DNA of 64,000 nucleotides from Distichodus sexfasciatus (GCA_032718565.1 JAVGVS010000629.1:1-64000); one strand, 5' to 3'. Shown: positions 33,454 to 45,198, counted from the stretch's first letter. A program made the numbers and translations. The notes: a model not told the origin generated them from the letters alone.

Positions 33454-34515
33454 GTCTAAAAAGATATAAGAACGTTCGCAGACTGTGAGGAACTGTGTCA
33501 AAGCCGAGAACTCAGCAGCGTTACAGTCTTTTCACCGTCACGTAGAAAAGCCCCTTTTTAGTCCTAAGAATTCATCTTTTGCTTGTAAAAGTCTAAGTTG
33601 TAGTAAAGAAAAAGTCAACAAAAGAAAAGGCTGGACTCAAGACTCAAGATATGGTGATATCTCGCAGTATAAGATTCAATAATTCCAACTTATATACGCC
33701 AGGCTTTAATCTTAAACTGTTAACGCTCTAATTTTCAATTTTAATTTGAACACTCACCAATAACTCTTAAGTATATTTTCTTTAGAACGCTAGCTAAAAG
33801 GGGCTCGATATTCACCACCACAATGAGAGTTATTCTGGGCCGAAAAACACACAAAACTTCATAATGAATTACTGACGCTCTCTCTCGCTCTCTACAGTTT
33901 GGTGTTATGTGAATCATCGAAGTGTGCGTAGACGTCATGGGTTCAGATGTTCCTCGGATGGTTTTATATTCATCCCTCGCCGGGCCATACCATTCCTCCC
34001 ATTCCCATGTGCCGATGACAAAATCAGCTGCTATTGTTCTCTCTCATGCAAATCATCAGCCTGGTTTTGGTCACCCTGAGAACAAGAGAGAGAGAGAGAG
34101 AGAGGAGATTTGACAGAGCAGAAGGGAGTGGAGTAAAGAGGAAGCGAAAGTGTATCGATAAAAGAATGAAGACGGACACATAAATCATGCCATTGTGAGT
34201 ACACACACATATACACACACACACACACGGAGTAGAAAACTCTAAAGGAGCACATCTGCAAAGTATGGCTCACATGGGAGCCCTGTTCACTTACCAATAC
34301 AAGCATTCCACGACCCACCACACACACACACACACACACCTCACATTTAACAAATTGAATGAATCAATAATGTGTATTTGACAGCATGATTTATGATAGA
34401 GATCAGTGATGTAGAAGGCAGAGAGCAGCAGGAAGATAATAGCCCCACACACACACACCCCTCCGCTCCACAAAATGTAGATCTGTTCTGAGTGACAGCA
34501 CCAACCCAAATGCCA
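33454..34515. other. No gene seen; GA and CA runs
   Basis: GA run at 34086-34104, CA runs at 34200-34228 and 34319-34339. No supported exon. Confidence 0.45.
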
Positions 34516-35330
34516 TCTCTCCATCCCATCTCTCTCTCCATCTCTCTTCATTTCCATCTCTATCTCCATCTCTCTCTCTCCATCTCTCTCCATCTTCATC
34601 TCCATCTCTCTTCATCTCCATCTCTTTCTACCCATCTCTCTTTCCCATCATCTCTCTCCATCATCATCTCTTCATCTCCATCTCTCTCCATCTCCATCTC
34701 TCTCTCTTCATCTCCATCTCTCTCTCCCATCATCATCTCTTCATCTCCACCCTCTCTCCATCCATCTCTCTCATCTCCATCTCTTCATCCCATCTCCATC
34801 TCTCCATCTCATCTCCATCTCCATCTCTCTCCATCTCTTCATCTCCATCCTCCCATTTCCATCTCTCTCCATCTCCCATCTCTCTTCATCTCCATCTCTC
34901 TTCATCTCCATCTCCCCATTCTTTCTTCATCTCCATCTTCTTCCATCATCTCTCTCCATCATCATCTCTTCATCTCCATCTCTCTCTCCATCTCCATCTC
35001 TCTTCATCTCCATCTCTCTCTCTCTCCATCTCTCTCTCTCTTCATCTCCATCTCTTCATTCCATCTCTCCATCTCTCCATCTCTTCATCTCCATCTCTCT
35101 CTCCATTTCCATCTCTCTCCATCTCCATCTCTCTTCATTCCATCTCTTCATCTCCATCTCCATCTCTCTTTCATCTCCCATCTCTCCTCCATCATCTCTC
35201 TCCATCATCATCTCTCTCTCCATCTCCATCTCTCTCTCCATCTCTCTCTCTTCATCTCCATCTCTCTCATCTCCATCTCTCTCTCCATCATCATCTTCGC
35301 CCCATCTCCATCTCTCTCAACTTTTTTATT
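34516..35330. repeat. CT-rich minisatellite (CATCTCCATCTCT)n
   Basis: About 800 bp of CATCTC and CTCTCT units in irregular order, with recurring CCATCATCATCTCTTCATC. It is a polypyrimidine tract on the plus strand. Confidence 0.92.
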
Positions 35331-35613
35331 AGCCAGCAAACTGTCTATTTGGAAGTTCCATTGCCCAAGGCTAGGAGGGACAGGGATGGATGTCTTGGTA
35401 ACTCTGTTTAAATTTGTGAGTCACGCAAAGGGCAGGATTTTCTTTTACAAAATGACAGATAATCTGACTACTTTTTTCAGAAAATGGGTATTGGAGGAAA
35501 TAACACCTAGACTTTTTCTGATGGAGTTTTGGGTTTTTGTGGGTGATATACTGCATAGTTGGGACCATGTGTGATTGTTGACTGGATAATAAAGGTGTTT
35601 TAAAAGTCAAAAA
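35331..35613 (+). pseudogene. Tx1-type LINE ORF2 C-terminal relic inside CT repeat
   Basis: An open stretch reads SKLSIWK, GGTGMDVLVTLFKFVSHAKG, FFYKMTDNLTTFFRKW, then a stop at 35572-35574. The pattern KL.IWK..GTG.D....F...V..AK....FYK.T.N...F...W is what I recall of the C-terminal end of fish Tx1-type (L1-like) ORF2. A short 3' untranslated region follows (AATAAAGGTG, AAAAGTCAAAAAAG). The CT repeat begins and ends abruptly at its borders. Intact upstream domains are absent. Confidence 0.55.
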
Positions 35614-35903
35614 AGTCTCTCTCCATCTCTCTCTCCATCTCCATCTCTCTCTCCATCTCCATCTCTCTCCAACTCCATCTCTCCATCTCTCTCTCCATCT
35701 CTCTCTCTCCATCTCCATCTCTCTCTCTCCATCTCCATCTTCCATCTCTCTCTCTCCATCTCTCTCTCTCCATCTCTCTTCATCTTTCTCTCTCTTCATC
35801 TCTCTCCATCTCCATCTCTCTCTCTCTTCATCTCTCTCTCTCCATCTCCATCTCTCTCCATCTCCATCTCTCTCTCTCCATCTCTCTCTCTCCATCTCAA
35901 TCT
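35614..35903. repeat. CT-rich minisatellite segment
   Basis: Continuation of the CATCTC/CTCTCT array between two LINE-derived inserts. Confidence 0.92.
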
Positions 35904-36107
35904 TCAATGGCCAAGCCAAGTTGTCCATTTATACACGTCAGCGACAGGTCAGTATGCAGCTCCATGGACTGTGTAGAGTTTTTTAAATGCATAGTCAAGG
36001 CAAGGGTCAGGTTGGAGTATGGGTTTTATTCACAGACTTGAATTTTTCACAACTGTTGGAGTGATGTGTGTTGATGTATTACCAGAGTGTTGAGTTGCTG
36101 TAACTAA
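35904..36107 (+). pseudogene. Second Tx1-type LINE ORF2 C-terminal relic
   Basis: It reads SMDCVEFFKCIVKARVRLEY then GFYSQT and a stop, with further stops. This aligns by eye with the same C-terminal segment as the relic at 35331 (D..FF..IV.AR...EY.FY). It differs in sequence from the first, so the two are not a recent duplication. It again has CT repeat on both sides. Confidence 0.5.
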
Positions 36108-36466
36108 AGATGATTTCCATCTCTCTCTCCCTCTCCATCTCTCTCTTCATCTCCATCTCTTTCTTCATCTCCATCTCTCTCTACATCTCCATCTCTCTCT
36201 TCATCTTTCTGTCTCTTCATCTTTCTCTCTCCATCTCTCTCTCCATCTCCATCTCTCTCTCCATCTCCATCTCTCTCTTCATCTCCATCTCTTTCTTCAT
36301 CTCCATCTCTCTCTACATCTCCATCTCTCTCTTCATCTTTCTCTCTCCATCTCTCTCTCTCCTCCTGTCCATCTCCATCTCTCTCTTCATCTCTATCTCT
36401 ATCTTCATCTCTCTCTCCATCTATCTCTCTCTCCATTTATCTCTCTCTTCATCTCTCTCTCTCAGT
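36108..36466. repeat. CT-rich minisatellite segment
   Basis: TCCATCTCTCTC, CTTCATCTCCATCTC and CTACATCTCC units. The block CATCTCTTTCTTCATCTCC recurs at 36156 and 36287, a spacing of about 131 bp. Confidence 0.92.
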
Positions 36467-37121
36467 GAAGTAGTTTATGAGAGTTTACCAGAGTGAGGTA
36501 AAGTGGATGAATGTTAATAAAAAGCTTAAATTCAAGAAAATTCTTCCAATTCTATGTGAAAATTCAACTCAGTGTGCAACCACTAAACAAATCAAGTTTA
36601 ACGGGCACAGATAAGAGCCTGCTGCTCCGTGTTCCCCCATCGCTACTGTTCTACCAACGTCCTGCTGAAGACACAACAAATCTCCCTGCAATGTGCTGAT
36701 AATCCAGAAGTCACTAACAGACAAATAATATTACTACCAGAGCTCACACACACACACGCAGCAGTCATATGCTCACTAAGACCTCGGTGTGTGTGTGTGT
36801 GTGTGTGCGCGCTTGTGTCTGTGTGAGTGTGTGTGTGTGGTGGGGGTTAACTTGAGGGTTGGTAGTTGATCAGTAATATTGATTACGAGGATCGTTATAT
36901 TGATGAACTCATCATTGGTTTGCCCTTATGAAGTCAAGCTCTGAGTCCAGCTCTGACCACAAAGAAGAACATGCAAAACACACACACACACACCTCCATG
37001 ATATCTGCTCTCCATCTCACTCTCTCAATCCATCTTCTCCCCCTCCTTTTTATGGGGAGAGAGAATAAAGACGTAAACAACCTGAAAACAGAACTCTCTC
37101 TCCCTCCCTCCATTCCTCTAA

Positions 37122-37159
<38 letters not shown>

Positions 37160-37659
37160 TGCACACACAGCGAGTGTTAAATGTAAAGTCTTAAATTTGG
37201 GCAAAATTATGATACATTTTGACAACCTGAGGAATGAATGAGTAACGAGAGAGAGAGAGAGAGAGAGGTGGAGTATTTCTAATGGTAATAACAGGGAAAG
37301 CCCTGTGTTTGTTCTGTAGGTCTCTCTCACACACACACACACACACACTTGGACACAGCTGCAACCTGGCTCTCTGAATTCCCAAATAAGGGGTTCTCTC
37401 AGGTTATTTCAGGATCAGGGATTTGTCTCGTAAAGTTTACGGATGAATACTCTCTCCACGGAGGACTGTGTGTGTGTTTGCGCAGGCGGAAAAGAAATAA
37501 AGAAAAGAAAAGAGTGAAAAAGAGGGCGGGAGGGAGCAAGCCAGAGGAAGAGAAAATTCTCCAGGTGACATTTCAATCTAGGCATTCTCACTGGCAAACT
37601 GCCATCCCCATCAGAACTGCCTTATTATCTCTCTCTACCTCCAACACACATACACACAT

Positions 37660-37692
<33 letters not shown>

Positions 37693-37789
37693 CACTAGTA
37701 AAACAGCATGGCTAGAACACACGCACCTGCCAATCAAGACAGAAATCAAAGCAGCAAGTACAAACAACCTATCTGCACTTAAACACACA
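36467..37789. other. No gene seen; CA/GT/GA microsatellites
   Basis: GT runs at 36788-36810 and 36818-36838, CA runs at 36977-36992, 37129-37156, 37328-37349, 37645-37696, and a GA run at 37249-37267. The DNA between is unique. Confidence 0.55.
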
Positions 37790-37995
37790 CACACACACAT
37801 ATAAACTTGTACTTGTATCTTTATGGGGACATTTCATAGACTCCCATAATGACTGGATGTATATCATTTTACACTTACCCCTAACGCTAGCCAAATACAC
37901 ATCTATTACCTCTTTCAGTTTCTCAAATAAAAAGTCATTTCTCCTCATGGGGACCTCTCAAATGTCCCCACAGCGCATAAAAACATGGTACACAC
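37790..37995 (+). repeat. CA-linked dispersed repeat (GGGGACATTTCATAGACTCCC)
   Basis: Directly after a CA run come ATCTTTATGGGGACATTTC, ATAGACTCCCATAATGACT, CACATCTATTACCTCTTTC, AGTTTCTCAAATAAAA and CATGGGGACCTCTCAAATGT. The same order follows CA runs at 44151-44370 and, in part, at 49845-49970. Confidence 0.75.
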
Positions 37996-38547
37996 ATGCC
38001 CACACCCGCACCCACACCCACAGAAAGCCCTACAGAGCCAGAGCAGTAACTACATACAGACACACTCTTGCCATGAGAATTAGGGCTCATCAATACTGGA
38101 ACATATACACTAAAATGTGTTTCTGCAAGACAGAAGGATGGATAGACCAACAGACAGATAAACAGATATACAGACAGACAGATAGATAGATAGACAGACA
38201 GACAGATAGATATAAAAACATGTAAGTCAGATATTTACTGGAGTGTGATGGTTGTGATCTGTTCTGGAACTTTACCCAAGGATAAAGTTAAACTCAAAGT
38301 AAACAATGTTTAATAATCAGACGCCTCTTGTAGATTAGTGTAAAATCATCACAGAGCGCGTTTACCTCTGTATCAGGATTCAGCGAGCCTTCACTCACGT
38401 TTAACCAGTCTTACATGATACCCAGCGCCGCCATCACCAGCGCTAAACATCACTTACATTCATCACTCTCTCTCTCTCTCCGTCTCTTACTTTGTTCTGT
38501 TACTTTGCAGATAGATCACAGTACGGCCAGACACAAAACCCTGTGAA

Positions 38548-38548
<1 letters not shown>
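37996..38548. other. No gene seen
   Basis: A short (GACA/GATA) stretch lies at 38140-38215. The rest is unique, with TCTCTC at 38467-38482. Confidence 0.4.
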
Positions 38549-38590
<42 letters not shown>

Positions 38591-38688
38591 CGTAGGTACA
38601 AAAAAGGCAGAGGACAAAGAGACGTGAAGGTGAGAAACAGATAAAGAGGAAGTGACTTTGAAAGCAGAAAGTTGACATTGCTGCTGAA

Positions 38689-38734
<46 letters not shown>

Positions 38735-38789
38735 TAGAGTGCAAACAAACAGATACATGGGGAGAGAGAGAGAGAGAGACAGAAGAAAC

Positions 38790-38832
<43 letters not shown>

Positions 38833-39021
38833 AAGGAAAGAGAGCGAGCGAGAGAGAAGAATCAGATACAGAGAAAGAAGCAACACCAGACTGAGAAAGA
38901 GAGATGAAGAGTAAGTGAGAGAGTAGAAAGCGAGAAAAAGAGAGAGAGAGAGAAGAGACGAGACAGTCAGGAGGCGGAAAGAAGCAACGCTAGACAGAAA
39001 GAATGAGAAGACAGAGGACAT

Positions 39022-39052
<31 letters not shown>
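38549..39052. repeat. GT then polypurine (GA)n tract
   Basis: A GT run at 38548-38565 is followed by GA arrays (38565-38590, 38692-38729, 38799-38828, 39025-39050) separated by purine-rich DNA. Confidence 0.9.
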
Positions 39053-39161
39053 CAACACTGGACTGAGAAAGAGAAAATAAGAAGACAGAGGAAGTTGCAG
39101 AGAAAGACAAAGTGACAGAGAGTCACAGAGAGAGAGGGAGAGAAACAGGTGAGTGTCCTAC

Positions 39162-39272
39162 CTGAAGGCTGGGTGTGAACGCTGGCTGTTGCTCTGCCCT
39201 CAGGAAGACTTGCGGCCCGCGTCTGAAAAGGTAAACGAGTGCGATAAGAACCAGCTGCAGGAAGAACACCAT
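39162..39272 (-). CDS. Candidate first coding exon, membrane-anchored or secreted protein
   Basis: On the minus strand, AGCATGG at 39272 is a strong start context (A at -3, G at +4). The 37 codons begin MVFFLQLVLIALVYLFRR, a hydrophobic segment of about 15 residues followed by two arginines, as in a signal peptide or type II anchor. They continue GPQVFLRAEQQPAFTPSLQ. The frame ends exactly at CAG|GTAGGA, a good donor, phase 0. The exon and its upstream DNA (to about 39340) are richer in CpG than the flanks, consistent with a promoter-proximal first exon. Downstream in the minus direction the putative intron enters GA repeat. The frame stays open upstream of this start, so an earlier start is possible. 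I do not recognise the protein. Confidence 0.42.
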
Positions 39273-39439
39273 GCTGAACGACAGCGCACAGACGAGTGTG
39301 TCTATCTCTCCGTCTTTCCCTCGCTCCGCAGCTAAAAGTCCTTGAGCGCACAAACACACGTGTCTCCGAATCCAAAAAGACACATTCACGCTCACACTCT
39401 TTCTCCCACACACACGCACGCAAGTTCAGCCCTATCTTT

Positions 39440-39764
39440 AGAGTGTGTGTGAGAGTGTGTGTGAGAGTGTGTGTGTGAGCGCACTCTTACAGGTCTCTGC
39501 CTCGTTTTCTCTCATGGGCGCTCATTTCATTCCCACCTGCAGGAGCAAAGCTCAGGAGAAACCTCTGAATGCTTCCGAAGTCCGACACACACACACACAC
39601 ATACACATACACACACGCATACACACTCACTCACACACTCATGCGCTCGCTCTCTCACTCACTCACACACACACATGCACACACACACAGAGGTCGGTGT
39701 GCGCTGTAGGAGAGTGTGTTACACAGTGACTGCACACACACTCGTCTGTGCTGCGCTCTGCTCT

Positions 39765-39800
<36 letters not shown>

Positions 39801-39802
39801 GC
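39440..39802. repeat. GT, CA and TC microsatellite cluster
   Basis: GTGTGAGA units at 39440-39480, CA-rich runs at 39584-39690 and a (CT)n run at 39776-39800. They lie just upstream of the minus-strand exon candidate. Confidence 0.85.
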
Positions 39803-39924
39803 TCCACACTGAGTGCTGGAGTCCCGCTCTGAGTGTGGAAGCTCTGGGTCCTAAAGCCCTCCCTCTCACCGCTCACTCTCCTTGTCTGTCTGTCAGGTTC
39901 ATTTGCTCAGAGTGAGCTTACTTG

Positions 39925-40720
39925 AACCGTCTCGGAGCTCACTCTCTTCTCTTTCGCCTCGCTCACTTCTCATGCTCACTGTCTCACCTACTGCTCACTC
40001 TCGTACTCAGTTCTCTCTGTCTCTTTCGCGGCTCACTCTGTCCCACTAATTGTTCAATGCCTGCCTCATTCACAGTTCGCCATGTCTCACTCAACACTCA
40101 CTCTGTCCCACTCTGTCCATGTCTGTCTTGTCTACTGCTTGCCCAGAACATCACAGCTCACTTTGTCTCGCCTTTATCTTTTTCACTCACCGTCTCACTC
40201 ACTGCTCACTGTTCTTCCTGTTTTACCCACGTCTCATTTACTGCTCACTCTGTCTTACATTTACAAGAGAGTCTGATCCAGAGCGACTTCCGTTTGCTAA
40301 TTAGCTCACTAATCACTGCTCACCCTGTCTCACCCATCGCTCACTCTGTCTCATTCCCAGCTCACCCTGTCTCACGTCACTTACTCGGTCTCATTCTCCA
40401 CTCATTTTTCTTCCTTACTCACTGCTCACACTCAAAGTCTCACTCACCTCTCGCTGTCTTGTTAACAGTTCTCTCCGTCTCACCCATGGCACACCATTTC
40501 TCACCCTTTGCTCACTCTCATTCAAGGCTCACCCGGTCTCACTCTCTGCTCACTCTTAATTCCTCACTTGCTGGTCACATTCACAGTCTCACTCACCACT
40601 CAATGTGTCTTACAGTTCTCTCTCTCACTCCTGGTGAGCTCTGTCTCACTCATGCTGAGCTCACCCTGTCTCCCTCTCACTTCCTCACTCACTGCTCACA
40701 CTCACAGTCTCTCACTCAAA
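39925..40720. repeat. Degenerate CTCACTCTGTCTCAC low-complexity array
   Basis: Units like GCTCACTCTGTCTCAC recur every 15-30 bp with many changes. The plus-strand frame of 270 codons across it (Ser/His/Leu-rich, HSLLTLSHS-like) is explained by the repeat. A related, cleaner array lies at 44405-44495. Confidence 0.75.
40257..40305 (-). repeat. SINE-A tail fragment
   Basis: TACATTTACAAGAGAGTCTG then ATCCAGAGCGACTTCCGTTT matches the 3' end of SINE-A in inverse orientation. Confidence 0.6.
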
Positions 40721-41315
40721 CAATTACCATTTAATCAATGATTAATCAACGCAGCTGCTGCTCCACATTTACACGTGCAACATCATCTTCTACCAAACAA
40801 GAAATAATCCAGGTTAATATTGTGTGATAAATAAAGCTGGTAAAAAAAAGGTACACAGATAACACCCTTATACAGTACAGAATTCTCTCTCCCCCTCTCA
40901 CTCTCACACACACACACACTCTCTCACTCACTTATTCATGCCTGTACGTGATATTGGTGCGCTTGATTGCACACGCCAGAACATTTCCATTTGACAAAGA
41001 GCTTAATCAAAGCTCAGTGTTTTCCTAGGAACTGCAGAAACATGTAATTACAGCCAAACACATCCCGCAGGAACACACACACACACACACACACACTTAA
41101 AGCTGCTAAAAAACCTCTTTAGAAAGGCATGACGACACACCACATCAGACATGAGGAGGTTTAGCATGAAAGGAAAGAACGAGAAAAACATTGCTAGTTT
41201 TTCACATAAAACCTGCCACTTTTCTATAAGCATTTTCTCCCCACCAGAACCGTCCTCACGTTCAACAACGTCCCCAAAAAGCCTTATCAATCACACAAAT
41301 CTCCTCTCTTTTGGT
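40721..41315. other. No gene seen; CA run
   Basis: CA run at 41071-41096. The rest is unique. Confidence 0.4.
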
Positions 41316-42254
41316 TAGAGGTGTAGATCAAGTTTCATCGCAGTATGAAATTATATGGATTGAAAGGACAGTGACTCAACATCTGCTGATATCACATGGC
41401 GGCTACAACACGATTTCAGTTCATTTAAATTCAGGAGCCAGCAAGCTATATTCCCGAGATCACTTCCATTCATATCAAATCACAAAAAGCAGCTAAAAAC
41501 CTTTTGACATATTTATTCCATATTTAATCTGGCGTCTGTATGAACTCAACTCCACCTTCACGCTCGCTCCACCTGGTACTGTGTTATTAATGTGGTAAAA
41601 AGCAGCCAATCACAGGCTTGGAGGAAGCTGATTGGCTGATTTATTCTCCAGTCAGGTGTCTAATATGGTTCCAGGTTGATCTAGTGAACAGCAACACATG
41701 TTTCCAGTACGACAGCAGAAGCAGCAACAAGAAGACGAGTTGTGTGTTATGTTGAGATGTTGTGTGTGATGTGTTCAGCAGTATCCTAGTCTAACTTTAT
41801 CTGTTAATGTTCCTAAATCTGTTGATGTTGCAGGGATTACGCCTCTAACGTGTTTTAATCAAGATGATTTATAATGTACAATCTGATGATTTAATGAGAT
41901 GATTTACACTTCAGTTAGGAGTTACAAGCTGATGCACAGTAATGGTGTGAAGAGATGCAGGAGGATCAGACAAGAGAGAGTCCAGTCACTTTATCCACTA
42001 AATACACTGCACGTGACTTTTGTTGTCTTTCAGTCAAATAAAACGCCATATTCCAGTCACGTTTCATCATTCAAGTTTTCTTTAAAATACTGTTCAAAAG
42101 TGTCTCAGCTCATGTCTCGTGTACATCTCGTCCTGTGAGCTGGGTGTCTCGTCTCACCCCTACTGATCGATGTTTTCATTTTGGACTGATGCTATGGGCT
42201 CGTTGATCACTGATTTGATGTATCGATGTAAACTGACTTATCGTTACACCCCTA
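41316..42254. mobile_element. Non-autonomous hAT-like element, 0.94 kb
   Basis: The left end is TAGAGGTGTAGATCAAG and the right end CTTATCGTTACACCCCTA, whose inverse TAGGGGTGTAACGATAAG is shared with the element at 93. The flanks CTTTTGGT (41308-41315) and CATTTGGG (42255-42262) agree at 6 of 8 bases. Inside, AGCCAATCACAGGC and GCTGATTGGCTGA form a palindrome at 41605-41641. It has no transposase. Confidence 0.65.
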
Positions 42255-44112
42255 CATTTGGGGCAGTCAGGAAATCACAGCCGCCTAAATGAAAACAAAG
42301 CCTTATAAACGTCCAGAGACGAGTGAAGAAATCGACGGTTGTACGAGTGAACGTGTGACGAGATAATCGATGATATGGTGTAATGAGGAAAAGTCAGAAG
42401 AGTGTCACTCAACAACTTTACCCCACATTCAACACGGCTAGACACACCCTCAACTGCGATACACATCTCATAACAAGTATGCTGCAGGAATGCAGTATGT
42501 GTGTGTGTGTGTCTGAGTGTGCGCATGTTCACGTGCAGGTTCGTCAGTAAACACTCTCTTCCTCTTTATTAACATTTCGGGAAGGTGTGCCACCTCTACA
42601 CACGTCAGAGGTTTGTTGTTTTCTTTTGAGTAAGACACAGGTTCTGACACAGGTTCTGACACGGGTATTTTCTCAAATTTCATCCATTTACGCAGTCTGT
42701 CTCTCTCACACACACAGACTGACACTCACACAAATGCAGGGCAGCGCTCAGGAGATGTAACGTGCCATTACGTGATTCTCAGAATCGCTTGGCTGCAAGA
42801 ATCCCAAACTAGCCTTTGACTCTCTGTCATGAAAAATGTGAGAACACTCACACAGCTACTGAACTACTCAACAACAACAACACACACACACACACACACT
42901 TTAGGCAATACTGCTCAAAACTAACTGTACAGAAGAACAAAGGAAAGAAGAAAAAAGTGAGGCTGAGATGGAGGAGATAAAAGAAGAGAGAGAGAGCGAG
43001 AGCGAGAGAGAGAGAGAGAGAGAGAGATGAGGAAAGTTAGATAAAACACCAGCAAAAGGAGAAAGACAGAAAGAAACTTACTGTGTCATTGTGAGAGGAC
43101 AGAGGGCAAGTTGAAGACGCAGAACCAAACCCACTACCAATACAAACACACACACTCCCCACATCAGTCACAAACGACAGGGTGTGTGTGTGTGTGTGTG
43201 TGTCAGGAAGCGTCAATGGGGCTCAGGAGACTTCAGAGGAAAAGGGTCATCTCTCTGGAGTGCGTAAGCATGCACATGTAAACACAGACACGCACGTAAA
43301 CACACACACACACACACCATTTCCATCAAACAAGCTGTCATGGAGAAAGAAGGGAGGGACAGACAGGAACTACAAATTGGAAAGGGAAGAGAGACAAAAG
43401 GAAGTGTGTGTGTGTGTGTGTGTGTGAAAGAGAAAGACAAAGAGAGAGAGAGAGAATGATAGGTGCAGGTGGTGTGATAATTATGGGATGGGAGGTGACA
43501 CAAAAAACACCATGACACCCTGACCCTGTCAATCATCTCTACAGGAGCCCCTCAACCTGCGCGCACACACACACACACACACGTAAGTAGCTCATGTTAC
43601 CGTCATGTTACCATTAAACTGATTGATTTTAGTGATTATTTTGAGTGATGTTTTTGTTAAGTGTTATTCCATCTTTTTTCATACACAGTCATCACAAGAC
43701 CACGTTCTTCATTCTCCACTCGTCACGCCGCTGAATGATGTCCTCCCGACACACTGTTCACCAGCATCTTCATCACTTTTAACAACTTCCTCTGACAAAC
43801 CAAAACCGCTTTCCACTTTACAGGAGTCTCCCAACTTATAGCAGCACAACCGCACGTACATACTGAGCTCCTGCTAAATGAGTGCGTGTGTGTGTGTGTG
43901 TGTCGTGTGATGTATTAGAAAAATAAATTGATGACTTCATCTTTCAAAAAGAATGTAAATCGAAGAATTTATAGAGAGCCTGGAGAGGGGGAGAGAGAGA
44001 GAGAGAGAGAGAGAGAGTGTGTTATGAGAGATGGAGAGATGCCACATGGAGTGCTCATCTTTAAAGCAAACACATCTATATGGAAATCTCTGGGGCTCAA
44101 ATGCACCTGAAT

Positions 44113-44115
<3 letters not shown>
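42255..44115. other. No gene seen; several GA/GT/CA runs
   Basis: GT at 42497-42513, CA at 42881-42899, GA at 42995-43027, GT at 43181-43203, CA at 43300-43317, GT at 43405-43427, CA at 43563-43582, GT at 43886-43903 and GA at 43991-44017. The DNA between them is unique without exon signals. Confidence 0.5.

Positions 44116-44150
<35 letters not shown>
44116..44150. repeat. (CA)17 microsatellite
   Basis: Pure CA run, directly joined to the repeat at 44151. Confidence 0.95.
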
Positions 44151-44152
<2 letters not shown>

Positions 44153-44370
44153 CTATGTATTAGTATCAGTATCTTTCCATAGACTCCCATAATGACTAAA
44201 GTACATAATTTTAAACCTACACCTAATCCTAACCCTAACCTTAACCTCAGTAACCAAAAGCACATCTTTTACCTCTTTTAGTTTCTCAAATAAAACAAGC
44301 ACATTTTCTATAAAGTCATTTCTCCTCACGGGGACCTCTCAAACGTCCCCACAAAACCCAAAAAAACGGA
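44151..44370 (+). repeat. CA-linked dispersed repeat, most complete copy
   Basis: It has ATAGACTCCCATAATGACTA, AACCAAAAGCACATCTTTTA, AGTTTCTCAAATAAAAC and CGGGGACCTCTCAAACGTCC in the order seen at 37790. It also contains CCTAACCCTAACCTTAACC, a telomere-like string that is part of the family body and not a telomere. Confidence 0.75.
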
Positions 44371-44404
44371 TACAAGTGATTTTAGGGGACAAAAAGCTCT
44401 CACC

Positions 44405-44495
44405 AACAGCTCACCCTGCCTCACTCACAGCTCACCCTGCCTTACTCTCAGCTCACCCTGCCTCGCCAACAGCTCACCCTGCCTCACTGTTCACT
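44405..44495. repeat. Minisatellite AGCTCACCCTGCCTCACTC, four units
   Basis: AGCTCACCCTGCC occurs four times at about 24-bp spacing. Confidence 0.85.
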
Positions 44496-45111
44496 CAGCT
44501 CAGTCTCATTCCCGTCTCCCTCTGTGTTCCTCTTTCTCACTGACTTCTCTCTTGCTTGTAGTCATATTTTAGACTGTAAATAACGATTAAAGCTGGAAAG
44601 CTGCATATTTATTATATTTGTGATTTCTATGTCTTTTTTAAGGGAACAGGACACTAAAACACTCAAAGTATTTGGGCAAAGTATTAACAGAAATGTAAAA
44701 ATAATTGAAGTAACTGTCACGGTGCCAGATTACCTCGATCAGAGGTTCTGAATGTCGCTTTCAAATAATTTTTCACTAATTCGTCTGGCTCCAGTCGAGG
44801 AACGACGTCCATCTCGTTCCGCTCCTCATTCTAACCAAACCACATCCGCTCTGCCTCACTTAATCACTCCCGTCTTCCACCGGTTGCTAAGCGGCGTCGT
44901 TGCGCATGGCAACAGTCTGCGCTAAAATAAGCGCAGAAAAGAAAGTTTACCAGTAGAAAAGTGGTGAAAGATCTTTTCTCTTATACAACCACATATCACA
45001 CACACACACACACACAAAGCTCTCGCTCCCAGTTGTCCGTTCCTGAATCTCAACTTCGTAACAGGGAGACAAGCTGCATTTGAGGCTAAGATAAAACAAC
45101 CTCCCACTCTC
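44496..45111. other. Unique DNA with a fragment of the GGGCTG family
   Basis: GATCAGAGGTTCTGAATGTC near 44738-44757 matches the internal block at 51920 and 62700, so a fragment of that transposon family is present. CA run at 44997-45015. Confidence 0.4.
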
Positions 45112-45198
45112 TGCTTGGGAATGGTGCCTTGCTCATGAGCACCTCAGTGGCGACCAGTGAGCTTCCAATCACAAGGCCAACTCCCTAACAACTGCCCC
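45112..45198 (-). repeat. SINE-B head fragment
   Basis: Minus-strand GGGGCAGTTGTTAGGGAG, CTTGTGATTGGAAGC and GAGGTGCTCATGAGCAAGG. Confidence 0.78.

Noticed and set aside
34516..36466. CRISPR-like regular repeats
   Set aside because: CATCTC units are irregular simple repeats without unique spacers, and the genome is vertebrate.
39922..40734. A 270-codon Ser/His/Leu-rich frame
   Set aside because: It is the product of the CTCACTCTG array and has no domain, initiation context or splice support.
44219..44246. CCTAACCCTAACC telomere-like string
   Set aside because: It is a short internal part of the CA-linked dispersed repeat and other copies show related TAACCC text. It is not a telomere.
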